A DNA stretch of 64,000 nt, taken from positions 52,384,758 through 52,448,757 of the forward strand of contig CM034306.1 of the NCBI GenBank assembly GCA_019925795.1, in the 5' to 3' direction. A model generated the notes under the pieces. That model did no database searches. It saw only the letters and a program-made list of their open reading frames with translations, and was not told where the DNA came from. Shown piece after piece: positions 1 to 12,700 of the stretch; position 1 is the stretch's first letter, and each line of letters starts with the position of its first letter. The position numbers and the translations under genes are program-made. The DNA is from Dendrobium chrysotoxum. Its lineage: Eukaryota; Streptophyta; Magnoliopsida; Asparagales; Orchidaceae.

Positions 1-717
1 TGTTCAGTGATACATACTTTGTCTTCATTGTTTTAGAAAACGATCTTCAAAGCCAAGCTCGCCCCAAATCTTTGAAGCCTTGGCCTTGAAGCTTATTTTT
101 TGAAGCATTTGTTTCTATTCCTGAAGTTCGCAGTTTAAGTTGCTGCATGGCATCAGGTTTTCTGATGGAGCCAGATTTTTCTATTAACCTGTAATCTGCC
201 CAGTCGGTGTGACCTTATGAGACGACGGGCTAGTTTTTGGCTACTTGAACTTGATATCTGATTCACTGCCAATGTGCTTTTTATGCCCAGTCATTGTGGA
301 AACACTTTGTCCGGGTGTTTTCTCCCATGCGTTTGTCTAAAATTTGTGCTTAGTTTTATGTAGATGCATTTTATTAACTTCGAAGCTTTTTTTTATATGA
401 TTTGTAACTGTAAGAAACAGACCCCATGCTAACATTACTTTTTCATCAATTCTTAAGGCATTACCGGTTTTCATATCTATTAAGTCACTTCACTGATTTG
501 TTTTTATTTGTATAAATCTTGTTAATTGCCCTAATAGGTATATGTAAATTTCTTATGAATACTCTGTATGGATAAATTATATTCCGGAGGCTAAACACTT
601 GCTGCATTGAGCTTAGGCATGAGTGCATGACCTTTGGGGTTGGTGGCTTTTTTTAACGCTCTCATTGATATTTAATGATATCAAGTTTAGATGGAATTTT
701 TTTTTTAATTCTCGCAG
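1..717 (+). other. Intron of the UAP56-like gene, left part off window
   Basis: This stretch lies upstream of the first recognisable helicase exon and ends in a pyrimidine-rich tract and the AG acceptor at 716-717. I looked for the preceding conserved exon of this family (the HSGMSQEER segment just before LTRYKG) and did not find it, so the whole stretch reads as intron. T-rich, with no repeat or other ORF I can support. Confidence 0.6.
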
Positions 718-3078
718 ATTAACAAGGTACAAGGGCTTCAAGGAAGGACACAAAAGGATTCTTGTTGCTACTGATCTGGTTGGCAGGGGAATTGACATTG
801 AGCGTGTAAACATTGTGATAAACTATGACATGCCTGATTCTGCGGATACTTACTTGCACAGGGTATGATTTTCTTCGAGATGCAGCCTAATTGTTTATGT
901 CATTTGATGACTTGTCTAACATTGCATTTCTCAGGTTGGTAGGGCTGGCAGATTTGGCACCAAGGGTCTGGCTATTACCTTTGTCTCTTCAGCTTCTGAT
1001 TCAGATGTTCTTAATCAGGTTTGATGTTTTTTCTTTATGTAGCTCTTTGATTTCGGAAGAGGCAGTCTGTAATTATTTAATAAATAATTGCTATTCTTAT
1101 AGGTTCAAGCAAGATTTGAAGTGGACATTAAGGAATTGCCTGAGCAAATAGATACTTCTACATACAGTAAGTTGACTCGTTATAGCCATTTTTGGAAGCG
1201 GTTGTCCGTTTATTGCAAACATTTAATCATTATACACCAGAAACAATACTTAATTTGTCAAGCAGCACCGTTACCAGGTTTTAATTTCTGATAAGATTCT
1301 TTGCAACCCATTGTCTCTTAGGGGTTATGTGATTATAGGTATTTTGAGTGTATTGCATTCGAAATGTAGGAGTCTTAAATTTTTGAAAGTTTGGTTGAGA
1401 GTAAGCAAATCATAGTCGTTTTGTGGAATTTGAAACACTCCCCAAATAGGTCTTTTGTGGTGGTATTTCGAATTTTTTGCTCAAATCTGATGAATCTGGA
1501 ATACATCAAACTCGCATGAAATGAACATTTGTTCCCATTCGTCATAGCGTTGTGCTGATTTTTATAGCAGTGCAGTCGAATTCATCAACATCGATTCCCA
1601 AAACCATTGACGCCTCTCCCTGAAACCTTTGGTGCCTATCCCATAACCATCAGGTCCGTACCTGGATTTGCCATTCCCGTAGACTCTGATTTCAATTGGC
1701 CCTCGTTTCATTGTTCTGTAGAACCCAATTGCCATGCCCTCGAATATTAATTCAAAAAAATTAAAGTGTTTGATTTATTTTACAAGCATCTAAATTCCAA
1801 AATTGGCATTCCAAATTTATTTTATTATAAATCAAACAACCTAAAATATTTCATGTATTTGAAATACTTGCATCCAAACAGGTCCTTTAGTACTTGCTTA
1901 ACTCTTAGCACCTTAGGCCTTATTGTCCATTCTCATGTAAGTTTGTAGATTGATTTGGCAGAGTGCTAGGAGAGTTGTGGGGAAATATTATTGGGGTGTT
2001 TTTATAAGATTTGAGTTGATGTTTATACCTTTTGATTGATTAAAGTGGCATGTCAAATCAGAATGCGTAGTAAAGGAAAACTCAAAAAAAAAAAAAAAAG
2101 CAAAACAAAACATTAGGTGCGATTTGGGATCACTTTTTACTATGTTATTTTATTTTGGTTATGGTTCAATATAAATAAGAATATATTTGCTATCCTAAAT
2201 AAGTTTTATTTTTTTTATTGCATATTGTATACAGTTGTAATTTGCCACAATAGTGATAGCGATCATTGGCCAGTGGTGATGAGGTGGTTTTCATTTAAGA
2301 ATGTAAGAACATAGAAGAAAATTTATCTAGAAGATATTAAAATAAGTTGATTTATTTAAAAATAAAATAAAAATAGTTAAAAGACATAAATCAAACATTC
2401 TTTTTAAAAACAAAAACAAAAATAGAAAATAGAAAGTGATTCCTAACAGCCTCATGGATTCTTGTCTTCTAGATGTTCAACTTGGGTGTTTATTTTTTGG
2501 TCCAACTGCTATTGCATCCATAATTTTCAGCCTTTACAGGGACGCTTCGAACTTGCAGTCTTATTATTTATAATCTGTGTTTTGTTCTTGCCAGGGACGT
2601 AGACAAAGTTGAGTAGAGTTTGAGCCTGATTAATTAAGCTTGAACTCGAGCTCAATTCAATAAGTTAAAGTCGGCTCATAAGTAGACTTATTTATTATGA
2701 AAAAGAGAGAATGCGACTCTGATTCAAGTACTTGTAATAAAATGGTTGAATATAGAATTAAAATAATAAAATGGAAGAAAACTTTTAAATATTTTCAATA
2801 AGTTTGTACTTAAACCATGGAATTCTAATATACTGTAGAAAATTTATATTAACTTTTTTTATCGAGTTAGTTCACGAGCTAAAGAGTTGTATTGAAGTTG
2901 GCTCATCAATTCATCGAGTTGGGCTCAAAAGTCATTTATCTAGTTGAGCCTGACCGAACTCAGCAGTCAGTTTCTCTCCGTTTCACCGCTTGTTGCCCCC
3001 TCTATTTTTAACAAATTTGTTAGCATCATGCCATCTCTAACTTTCCCATCCTTGCTTTTGTTTCCAGTGCCTTCATAA
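718..3078 (+). CDS. UAP56: UAP56/RH15/RH56-type DEAD-box RNA helicase, C-terminal 100 residues (5' partial)
   Basis: ATP-dependent RNA helicase of the nuclear UAP56/Sub2 group, which acts in spliceosome assembly and mRNA export as part of TREX. Coding exons are 718-862, 935-1018, 1103-1166 and 3068-3078, all with GT-AG borders and joining in phase. They encode helicase motif V (ATDLVGRGID), motif VI (YLHRVGRAGRFG), then VLNQVQARFEVDIKELPEQI and the family C-terminus DTSTYMPS with stop TAA. The family is about 427 residues, so roughly 327 lie left of the window. The final exon supplies only the end of a split Met codon, Pro, Ser and stop. No stop or frameshift is seen, so the gene looks functional. 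RH15 and RH56 orthologs cannot be told apart from this part. The gene is far from the LACS gene and unrelated in role. Confidence 0.95.
1167..3067 (+). other. Last intron (1.9 kb) of the UAP56-like gene
   Basis: Donor GTAAGT after the exon ending at 1166 and acceptor TTTCCAG before 3068. Two direct copies of a ~30 bp motif (about 1423-1452 and 1857-1888, each TTTGAAA...CCAAA.AGGTC) bracket a ~400 bp block that looks like an old insertion. A run of A lies at 2083-2099, and the 2597-2965 stretch is a separate repeat. Confidence 0.8.
2597..2965. repeat. GAGCTC-rich hAT-like relic
   Basis: Contains clustered GAGCTCGAG/TTGAGCTC words (for example CTTGAACTCGAGCTCAAT near 2640, and GAGTTGGGCTCAAAAG and GTTGAGCC near 2915-2950) at both ends of an AT-rich core. 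This word pattern is typical of a widespread class of small hAT-like plant elements, and the same pattern occurs at 55360-56104. No clean terminal repeats or target duplication are visible here, so this is an eroded copy at best. Confidence 0.35.
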
Positions 3079-5240
3079 GGCAGAGATCGCAAAGAAAGAT
3101 CTGTGAAGTCGAAGATGGAACTTGGATGATATGTTTGACTTACTTTGGTTTACTACAGCCATCACGGCAGACTTTGTGGAAGTTTTATGTGTACCTGCTA
3201 CCAACTAATATTAAAGACATGTTTGTGGAAGTTTTCCAAGAGTTGGATTATATGTTTTGACAATGATTTTTATCATCTTCATTTGGGATTACTGTTTTGT
3301 TTTAGATTACTAAGTTTATATACAGTTTTTGAATATGTATTACTCATCTTGTTAAATATTTTCATCTGGCACTTTATTGAACCCTGAAACAAGCAAAGAA
3401 AGCAGTTAAGCTTCCAATTTAACAGCAGAAGCTGCATTAGATTCTTCTGTAAGCAAGAAGGATTTGGCAAAGCAAAAGTTTGTCATTTGGAGGATGAATT
3501 GGCTTTTTTTATACGATATGTATGTGTGTTTTGAATTAATCAGTTCATTATTCTGTTGAAAATTATATTAGAGAAATGTGTTGAGAGATTTTTTATATAA
3601 ATTATAAGCTGTTTAAATAGAAATTAAAGGATTATACAAAGGAATGTTATCAAATTTAAGTATTTTGTAGTTTATATCAAATGTTATCTATTTTGCTACA
3701 TTCTGTAGTCTGTTATACATAAATGTATGTAATTTGCTAAATTCTGTATTCTGAAATGGATATTTCAAGTCATTGTGATAGCACTTCAAAAGCTCTGTCG
3801 CTCTCTCTCTGACACATTAAAGTTCAACAACCAGATAACTGAGATGTATTTATCATGTTCAGAACTTCTTTATTAGTTAGGTTTATGCATTAGGCAGTGC
3901 CCAAATTATTCCTATTATTTAAACATGTAGCTATTGAGTAGGCCCAACCAACCAAACCAACTAAACCAAATAATTAGGCTTGTATAAAATAGAAGGATAT
4001 CCGTATAAGTGTACCTATAGTTTGATTTTTTGTTACAAAGGATAACAATTTAAAAATCTATTCAATAAAGATAATATTTAATCCTACTTTGTAAATAGTG
4101 ACAACAGCCAGATCTAAAATGCTTGCAAGAGTTTTTGAAATCAAAGAATGCATGTATGGGTTTTCTTGTGGCCTATTATTAGTTGTGTTTACATTCAAAA
4201 TGAGCATTTTGATGAGAGAAATTAAATAAGATTATGATCATTTAATATAGTGGTCATTTAAATTAAGAAATTTAAATGTGAGTATAAAAATATATGATTG
4301 AGGGAATCAACACATTGCTTGATGATTTGATTAAATTTATTAAAATTTCACTCAAGAAAATTTATATAGACCCTTTGCATTTCCACATGAAGGGTGTTTA
4401 GAGCTTGGTGCTAAATTTGGACTTGAAGTAAGAGAGACCTCTACTTGACAATCAACGTTGACAATCATCGCTAATTATTGCCATTGCCCAACTAGGATCT
4501 CGTAACTATTGTCACTAGATTAAGGTTTTATGACTATCGCCAACTAATCATTGTTACCTAACTATAATTTTTTTACCACCATTGCACAACCATCATCGCC
4601 CAATTATCATCTCCCGTTGACTACATTTCTAATAACATTGGCGCAAATCATCAATTATTAGGCTCATGTGCACCCTAGATAAAATTCTTGGTTGCTTGTC
4701 ATTGCCAATAATGTAGATGCACACCATCATTAGTAAGGCTGATGTGCTCTATCAACATAAATGTCAACAGTTGCTGGCTTTATTGCTCGCCATTGCTAAT
4801 AGCATTAATGCACTCCATCACCTATAAGGTCAATGCACCCCATTGACATAAAAATTGATGTACGTAGACTTGATTGCTTGTTGTTGCTCACAACTACAAC
4901 ATACGCCATCCTATTTAATGTCAATTTAGGCCATTGACTCCTACATTAATGCCTCTGATCACACCCTCACTTTTAGGTTTGATGAACTCCGTTGTTACTA
5001 ATACTAATGCCTACTAACTTTGTCATGAGCAATCATTAATAATATCAATTCATGTCATTACTAATAACCAACTCGAACTCCTAATATCAACACCATAATT
5101 TATACTAGACTCTTAGCCTATGGTATCCTTTTTAAAGGAGAACAAATGAGCATACCACAACTGATCTTTTTAAGAGAACTCCATCGCCTCAAAGCTTCTC
5201 CAACTTTAGCAAAGAAATTCATCATTTATAATTCATATTT
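3079..5240. other. UAP56 3' UTR and intergenic DNA
   Basis: About the first 400 bp after the stop at 3078 should be 3' UTR; no canonical AATAAA decides its end. From about 4440 to 5100 the sequence turns into degenerate, loosely repeated phrases (variants of 'atgcac.ccatca', 'ctcgccattgcta', 'caccccattgacata') that look like an old short-period tandem array. No coding region is recognised. Confidence 0.45.
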
Positions 5241-5257
5241 ATTGATATTGCGGGTTG

Positions 5258-5733
5258 AGGTGGTGCGAGTGGTAGTCTAGGACCTGCCCTTAGGCCTTGG
5301 CTGCCGACCTGGGTCTCGCCAAAGAGAGTCGAGACTTACGCGAGAGAGAGAGTCGAGATGCCTAACTGCCTAAGACACGGACGACAGCGATGGCATTGCG
5401 GGCCTGCGACATCCGGTGATTCACGCGAAGTGATTAGACTCCTCAGATGCGGATGACATCAAGGAAAACAGTTGGCCTGACGGCTGATGTAATGAGACTA
5501 GACCTAACATGGACGGCTGAGGCGTTGATGCGACTAGATGCTGTCACGTTCTCGGGTCAACCCGGGCTGATTTGGGGTTGTCGGGTCAACCCAAATCTGA
5601 TCCTATTTTACAAACGGGTCGAAAACTCAAACGTGAACCCGACCTGTATAACAAACGGGTTGACCCGAACCTAAAATTTTTTGGGTCGGGTCCGAGTCGA
5701 GTTTTGAGTCGGGTTAGATTTTGACACCCCTAC
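5258..5733. mobile_element. hAT-like non-autonomous element, one end recognisable
   Basis: The stretch 5550-5733 is packed with the CGGGTCAACCCG / AACGGGTTGACCCGA / GGGTCGGGTC words and ends in TTTTGACACCCCTA. This is the typical inner and terminal sequence of small plant hAT elements whose terminus reads TAGGGGTGTCAAAA. The matching left terminus was not found, so the left limit is a guess from base composition. It abuts the truncated left LTR of the gypsy element, and may have inserted into that LTR. Confidence 0.4.
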
Positions 5734-5735
5734 TC

Positions 5736-5905
5736 AGTGTTCGGGTGAAAGTCTAATGGCATTCGGTGGTTGGGTAGAAGTGCACTGATGGTTGGCAGCC
5801 AGTCAGAAGTTCGGCATCGTCTGGTGGCCGGGCAGAAGTCTGGCAGTGGTTGGGAGACAAATGATGGCCGGGCAGAAGTCCAGCGATGATCTGATGACGG
5901 TTTGT
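5736..5905 (-). repeat. Truncated 3' LTR of the gypsy element
   Basis: Several copies of the GGCCGGGCAGAAGTC / GGTTGGGTAGAAGTG words occur here, matching the minisatellite-bearing part of the right LTR (about 20690-20870), including the shared order AAAGTYTAAYGRC..TTCRRTGGT. Only ~170 bp survive. The inner side passes straight into an AT microsatellite (about 5907-6000) and the outer side is cut off by the hAT-like fragment. Confidence 0.6.
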
Positions 5906-6126
5906 GGTATATATATATATATATAATTTAATTAATAATATTATTAATTTTTATTATTTTAATAATACTATAATAATAATAATATTATTATTATTATTCT
6001 TATTATTTTTAAATCCAAAAATTAATAATTTCAAACTTCATCCCCCCACTCTATAACTCTCCCCACCCCCGCTCAACTATAATACCCCCCCTCCATCGGG
6101 GTAGTGTAATATCCATCCCTCCCCCA

Positions 6127-7655
6127 ATGTCCAAAGGAGATCGACGATCTGCTGCAAAAAATGATGATCCAAAGAGACCCTACATGGTGGCCAAGGCTGA
6201 TGATGTGGTTTCTACTATTACCGACGATTCTCTAGTTATTTTTCATAAGAAGTTCGATTTTCCCATCGATCTCGTCGTGATGGTTCCTAAAAAAATCTGA
6301 TAGGGCATGCCTTCCTCCTCCAAGATACCTGACTATTTATGAGATCATTTTGTAAGCGGGGTTGTGATTTTCACCTCCTCTAGAGTTGATTGATATTTCA
6401 ACAATGTGTAGAGTAAGTTTATCTCAATTTTCATATAGAGCCATGTCAGTCACAGTGGGATTGATCACTCTCTTCAGAGATCATGGGGCAATTATAATGC
6501 CATAATGCCTTTCTTGGATGGGCCGATCCATCTGCGATGTACAGTGACACATCACATTTAGATCCAAATGGTTGGACTTTTGTACCAGAGATCCGTCGAA
6601 GAGATGGGTCAGTGCATTTTTCTTTGTGAAAATGACTGGGGTCTTTTGGAGAAATAGGGGAAGATGAAGGATTTACCCATTCCTCTATATGTTGGAGCAG
6701 AAGACATATTGAAGATACTTAAGGTTCCTGCTATTAAACATCTTCTCTATGAGGTATACTACTTGAGTAAATACATAGAGGAAGAGTTCTTGTTTAAAGT
6801 TGGATTATCCATCCAAGAGGGGAGATTTGCTGCTATCATATTGAAGAAGTAAATGAAAGCTCAGGAGCCACCTGTCCCAGCTTCAAAGGTCACTTCTAAG
6901 AAATTGGTGAATGATGAGGTCCTCAAGATTTATCTAAGAATAAATTGGATGGAACTTTAGCAAGCACTAGTAAAGTTCTCCCAAGCTCCTCCTCTGCCAA
7001 GTTACATATTCTAGAGGATGTGTTGAATCATCAATGTGTCGGACATCCCTGAGCTGATGACTTGGTGAGTAGCTATTTCTTCTTTGTTCTTCCTTTTTTG
7101 TACATCTATAAGGACATATATCTTATAAATATCACCTTATTATTTCAGTTACTGTAAAACATGGATCTTGAGGTCAAGCTTACTCAGTCCTTGAATGAAT
7201 GGAACACCGAATTTGTTAAGATCAAATATCTTTAAGGAGAGCACAAATGAGAGTATGACCATAAGATTAAAGAGATGAAGGTAAAAGAAAAACATTTGGT
7301 TGAGAGCAGAGCTGAATTGGCTACCATGGTGACTTCTATTTTTTTTTTATAGAATCAGCAGATAGATCAACTCCACATTGATCTAGTGGATGTGTAAGCG
7401 ATGATCAATCAACATCTAAAGGATCAACAGATCTCTGAAGAGAAGATATTAGCCCTTGAAGATGAGAACACGAGATTTCGATGTCTCATAGCTGAGAAAA
7501 AAGATGCTCTATCAAAGGCCCAATATGGATTAGGTTCTCTAAAATTCATAGAAGATTTTAAGAAGTCTATAACATTTAAGAGCATAATTCATGTTCACGT
7601 TAAGGAGGCTCGCAATCATATATATGCTATAGAAGTGAAGGCTATGGAGCAGTAG
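6127..7655 (+). pseudogene. Antisense accessory ORF of the gypsy element (broken)
   Basis: Runs opposite to pol, between integrase and the left LTR. The piece at 6127-6300 starts MSKGDRRSAAKN and includes ADDVVSTITDDSLVIFH. The piece at 6664-6852 includes PIPLYVGAEDILKILKVPAI, and the piece at 7401-7655 is a Glu/Lys-rich predicted coiled coil (EEKILALEDENTRFRCLIAE). The layout, an N-terminal globular part and a C-terminal coiled coil, resembles the 'putative gypsy-type transposon' proteins encoded by plant Tat elements, whose function is unknown. Several stops and frameshifts separate the pieces. The first ~40 residues resemble the ORF start at 51667-51792 in the related relic. I name no function. 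Confidence 0.6.
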
Positions 7656-7883
7656 TGTATTCTTTATCCGATGCTTTTTGAAGGGAGTTTGTCTGGTACA
7701 GTACAAAATCGAGGTTGAAGTTGAAGGGTTGACACCTAGTTAGGCTTCCTATGACCCCACTTTAGATTCAGGCGATAATGATGATATTGAGAGTAAGCTT
7801 TGAAAAGTATTTTCTAGTGATTATCGAGATTATGTAGTGTTTCTTTACAACAAATTGTATCACTTTATCTTTCTTAGTGATTG

Positions 7884-7921
<38 letters not shown>
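7884..7921. repeat. (TA)n microsatellite
   Basis: About 19 uninterrupted TA units inside the gypsy element, between the antisense ORF and integrase. Confidence 0.95.
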
Positions 7922-7923
<2 letters not shown>

Positions 7924-8544
7924 AATGTTTGTATTCATATATTTATGTGATCTTTTATGATATATAAAAGAATTATTGATGGCTTTAATTTTATTTCAAG
8001 TTGGATGATAAAAATTATTTCAGTGAACTTACTCAGCTTAAGTAAATTTAATTGAGGTCCACCTAGGGTGCTTGGCCAATCTGAGGTTGCTAGTAATTGC
8101 TTGATGATGTTTAACCTGTATGGAAGAGGTTGGATCGAATTCCCCCGATATTGATCATCTAATGATTGAGATGTGACAAAGATTGCATATTTTTTGAATA
8201 AAAAATTTTAAGATTTAATTAAGAATGGTGTAAAAGAAGAGATGCAATAAAGATTGTATATTTCTCAAATCAAGAATTTTAAAATTGGAGTTCATAGTGT
8301 GTATGAAATTATCGTTGCAATATTACTTAAAGAAGAAGATAATGTAAATAAATGAGCAAACAAAGTTTCATTGTATTAAACAATGCTATAGTTCATTGAT
8401 ATAACTTAGGGATATAGAGATTACATAATACTTAATTTCAGACGGCATAGGAGATACATTTAACTTACAAGACATATGGGACATAAAGAAAGTGATATTA
8501 TTGTCACTTATTAGTAATACTTGCGAATATTTCCAATATTTCAA

Positions 8545-9771
8545 GTTCGGGGTATCATCTTTTTATTGGTATCTTTCAACTTGAAAGTTCCAAGTTTGGC
8601 CATAGCTATCACTAAATAAGAACCTTCCCAAGGGGGAGAAAGTTTGTTGCATTACGGGCCCTTTCCAGCTGCCTCCATGCTACGTAGAACTAAGTCTCCA
8701 ATCGAGATACATCGTGGTTTTATGCTTCGATTGTAGGGACATCCTATCCTTTGATGGTATGCCGTAACTTCGAGTGAGGCCACATTTCTTGCTTTTGGAA
8801 GGAGATCTAGATTTTTCTGAGCTTCTCCTCATTATTTTTTAGGTCACTAATATGAACTCTAAGGCTTGAGGCTCCAATATCAATTATAATGATGGCTTTC
8901 GTGCCAAAGCAAAGATTGTATGGGATTTCCCTTATTGGAGTTCTGGTAGTGGTACGATAAGCCTAGATGATGTTTGAGAGTTTATTAACCCATTGCCCCC
9001 CATCCTTCCCCAGGCGTGTCTTTAATCCTTTTAATATATTTCAGTTTGTAACCTCCATATATTCGTTCGTCTGAGGATGGGCTACGACCATATTCACCAA
9101 TTGAATATGGAGATCCTTACAAAATGTCATAAAGATCTTTCTAGTGAATTGAGTTTTATTATCGGTGATGATCTTTGCAGGAATGCCAAAATGATAAATT
9201 ATATTATTGCATATAAATTATTTGGCTTTGACCTTTGTGATTTTTGCCAAAGGATCAGCTTTCACCCATTTGGTGAAGTAATCCACAACTAGGATGATGA
9301 ATTTTCATATCCAGTAGCTATGAGAAAATGTCCCATTATATCAATTCCTCATTGGGCGAAAAGTCATGGGCTTTGCATTGATGAAAGTTTTATAGCAGGC
9401 AAATGGATGAGATTAGAATGCAGTTGATATTTGTTGTACCTCTATCAAAACTCCAGAGCAGCCTGCTTTATTACGGGCCAATAAAATCCATGTCTCATAA
9501 TTGTAAACGCTAGCGCTCTTCCCTTAGGTGTTCTCCACATATTCCTGAATGAACTTCCCGAAGCACATAATTGGCTTTTACAGGTAAGTGGTACTTGAAG
9601 TATGGTCCAATGAAGGCTCATTTATATAACTCTATACGAATAATAGTGAAGGTTTTTGCCTGCCTTCGAAGTCGTGTTACAACTATTAGATCTTCAAGTA
9701 GTATACCATCTTATAGGAAAGCTAAGATGGGATCGATCCAAGAGGCCTCTCTTGGCTCGTCAATCACTTGT
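8545..9771 (-). pseudogene. Gypsy integrase, decayed
   Basis: Integrase inserts retrotransposon cDNA into the host genome. Reading right to left on the minus strand: a linker (ASWIDPILAFL), the zinc-binding region (YVLREVHSGICGEH), the core start VVDYFTKWVKADPLAKIT, and a C-terminal region with PPWEGSYLVIAMAKLGTFKL ending near MIPRT and a stop at about 8545. Many in-frame stops and shifts are present. The upstream end stops at the ATGAC duplication, and the reading frame resumes past the insertion at 16229, in the segment following RNase H. Confidence 0.85.
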
Positions 9772-9776
9772 ATGAC
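9772..9776. repeat. Target site duplication, left copy (ATGAC)
   Basis: ATGAC immediately precedes TGTTGG at 9777. The same five bases follow CTAACA at 16224-16228. A perfect 5-bp duplication next to TG...CA ends is the mark of an LTR-type insertion. Confidence 0.85.
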
Positions 9777-12700
9777 TGTTGGCATCATTTTTGTATGAGG
9801 TCACTGAGACCAATCTAATCTCTAGGATCTATCTAGACCCTAGATTTATTCAGACCCTAGGATTTACCCAGATCCTAGGATTTATCCAGACCCTTGATCT
9901 ATCCAGACCCTAGAATCAACCCAGATCCTAGGATTTATTCAGACCCTAGATCTATCCAGACCCTAGAATCAATCCAGATCCTAAGATCTATCCAAACTCT
10001 AGATAAATCAAGATTTAAGTTATTCTAGATCTCAAATTAATTCAAACTTCAAACATATCCAGATTTCAAACCTATCTAGATCTCAATTTTAGTTTAAACT
10101 TCGATGCAACCTCCAATCCAGCTTAAATCCTATCCAATCATTTATGGTTATTCAAATGATTATAAATGATTTGGATAATTTAATTTCAAGCATTTGAATT
10201 CAAAATCCAGATCAAGTATTGAAATCCAAACGAAAATCTAAAGGCTAAAGGCTTAGGTCCTGAAAGCCTTTTTAGTAATTTTTCAAATCTTTCAAACCTA
10301 GATCAAATAACCCTCGAATCATGATCTGTTAATTGCATATTGATTAGGCATGTCCCTAAGGTCTACCCTCCAAATTTGAGCTCAATCTGAGGCCTCTAAC
10401 CCTAGAAACTGGATTGAAATTTAGAGGCTATAAAATCTTCAAATATTTACGGCCTATGCCACTAGACCTGCCACCCAGTGGATCTTGACCTTGGAGCCTT
10501 CTCCAAACCCTCTGATCACATCCAAACGCTTGATTATGATGTTTTGAGCAGTAAACTACTTGGTGGACCCACTTTGACCCCCAGTTAACCAGGGGTCAAA
10601 ATCACTAAAATGCCTTTTGAGGGCAATATTGGAATTTTCTCTAAACTCCAACATAACCTTTTCAAATCAAATCCTAGAAACTCTTCTAATGCATCTTAAT
10701 CATCATTAAAAATGCATAGGACTCAAACTCAGATCCTGGTCAAGCATGTTTGACCAGATTAACCCAAAATGACCAAAATATCCCTTAGGGGTGTGAACAG
10801 TCATTTTGAACCAAATGATCTTATCTTTGGATAGAACTACTTTCATTAACTTTAAATGTTAAAACAAACCTATTGGACCTAATCCCAGCCCCTGGGTTAA
10901 CTTGGTTGACCCAAATACCCTCTTAGGGCCCAAATAGTCATTTTGACCAAATTGAACTCTCTAGATCTGGGGACCACTTTCACCAGACTCAAACATCATT
11001 TTAAATTTGTTGAGCCTAGGCCCAACCCCTGGGTCAACCTGGTTGACCAGGTCAACGTAGGTTGACTAAATTAACCTAAGCTCCTTTACACCCAATCAAA
11101 CCCTCAATCAATATCAAACCCATTTGAACTCCCCTAATCACTTCCCCTAGTGATTTAAACTTGATTTGACCTTTGACCCAATTATTAGTTGATTTAGTCA
11201 ACTAGACCTAAGTTTGGTCAACTCATGCTAACTTGGTTCAATCTCTTGAATCCAATAAAAGTAAACTTTCAAACCCGTCAATGCCATTCCAATGCATATT
11301 TTAAACCTTCATAAACTTATAATGAGTTAAAACATACTGGATTTGATAAAGTCAACTAGTTCTAACTTGGTCAAACTCCCATATATTTATATTTACTCAT
11401 TCAAACTTTACTTGAATTACTTTACACCCCTTTTAAATCATCCTACTAGCATTTGAGACCTTCCACTTTTTCACCTCATCACCCCTTGACTGTTGAATAG
11501 TCAAATTTAGTCAATATATAAGGAGGGAGTTGTCAAATTGTCAAACAAGCTTTTATGTGAGCTTAGGTGGCCATGCCACCTTGGCAAGTCAAATTTACCC
11601 AATAAAACCATATCTCCATGTATTAAGATAGCTATGAGGAGTACTTGGCAGCAACCCAAAGCTTCTCTCACTCTCAAATTAAGGCTAGCAATCATTAGGA
11701 GGAAAGGATAATTGCCACTTAACTCAAAGCCTTGGCTCTATCCCATATCATCTAAAATTTTCAATTTCAATAGCTTTGAACCCATCCCATGGATAACCCA
11801 GCCTCCCTTGTTATAAGAGAAGCCTCCCCAACTATTCCCCCACCTGTTACAAAGCTTAAGAACCCAATTTGAGGAGAGAGAGAGAAAGCAAGAGAAAAAT
11901 ATATTTACTATAGCAGATTCCAATCCAGTCATCAATAGCTCTTAGAGCCTTTAGTGAAGTTGTAGAGGATCCAATTAGCTTTCCAACAAGCCCAAAAATA
12001 TCAAAATCCATTCACAGGATTGTAACATATCTCAACTTTTTCTTAAACTTTAATTTGAAACTATAGAAAATCTATAACATATGAGGCCTTTAAACTTTAG
12101 GTGTTGGAAGAATATATTACTCTAAACCTATGTTTCAAATTTTGTTGAATTTGGTTGAGTATTTTGAGAGTTATGGGCTTTTAAAATTTTAGTTCAATTT
12201 TGAATTGTTGACTCTAGGCAGATCTGGATTGTCCGATCTTTCCTTTTGTCAGATCGGACAGTCCAAAATCGGTCGCGTCATCCAGCCAAAATCGTGAAAG
12301 GGGGCAGGGCTCGAACTCGTGCCGTGCGGTTCAAGTTCTGGGCGACATGACATAATCTCCGCCATCGACGTCGCCCCGCTTCGATCCGACGGTGCAGAGT
12401 CATTGCTGACTCAGATTAAGATGTTGGTGGCATGGAAGCCATCATTCCAAAATTCACAGAAATTTTTTTTTTGTCAAATTGAGTGTTCTTGGGCTCATTG
12501 GAAAGGGTTTGAGCTCTACTATTTATTAAAATTAAAAACAAAGTGTTTTGATGATCGAATTGTGAGTTATTTAGGTTTGTTCAAAATCTAATTTATTAAT
12601 TTTCTCACAATCCAATGGTCAAATTGGACACAACTTTTTGTGAAATGTTTTTTAGCATCATAGGCATTCCTAGTATTTTTCCTAGGTCCACATGCTCAGT

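Noticed and set aside
12319..12591. 90-codon + strand ORF over a GC-rich patch
   Set aside because: No family motif, and it lies inside the coding-less inserted element.
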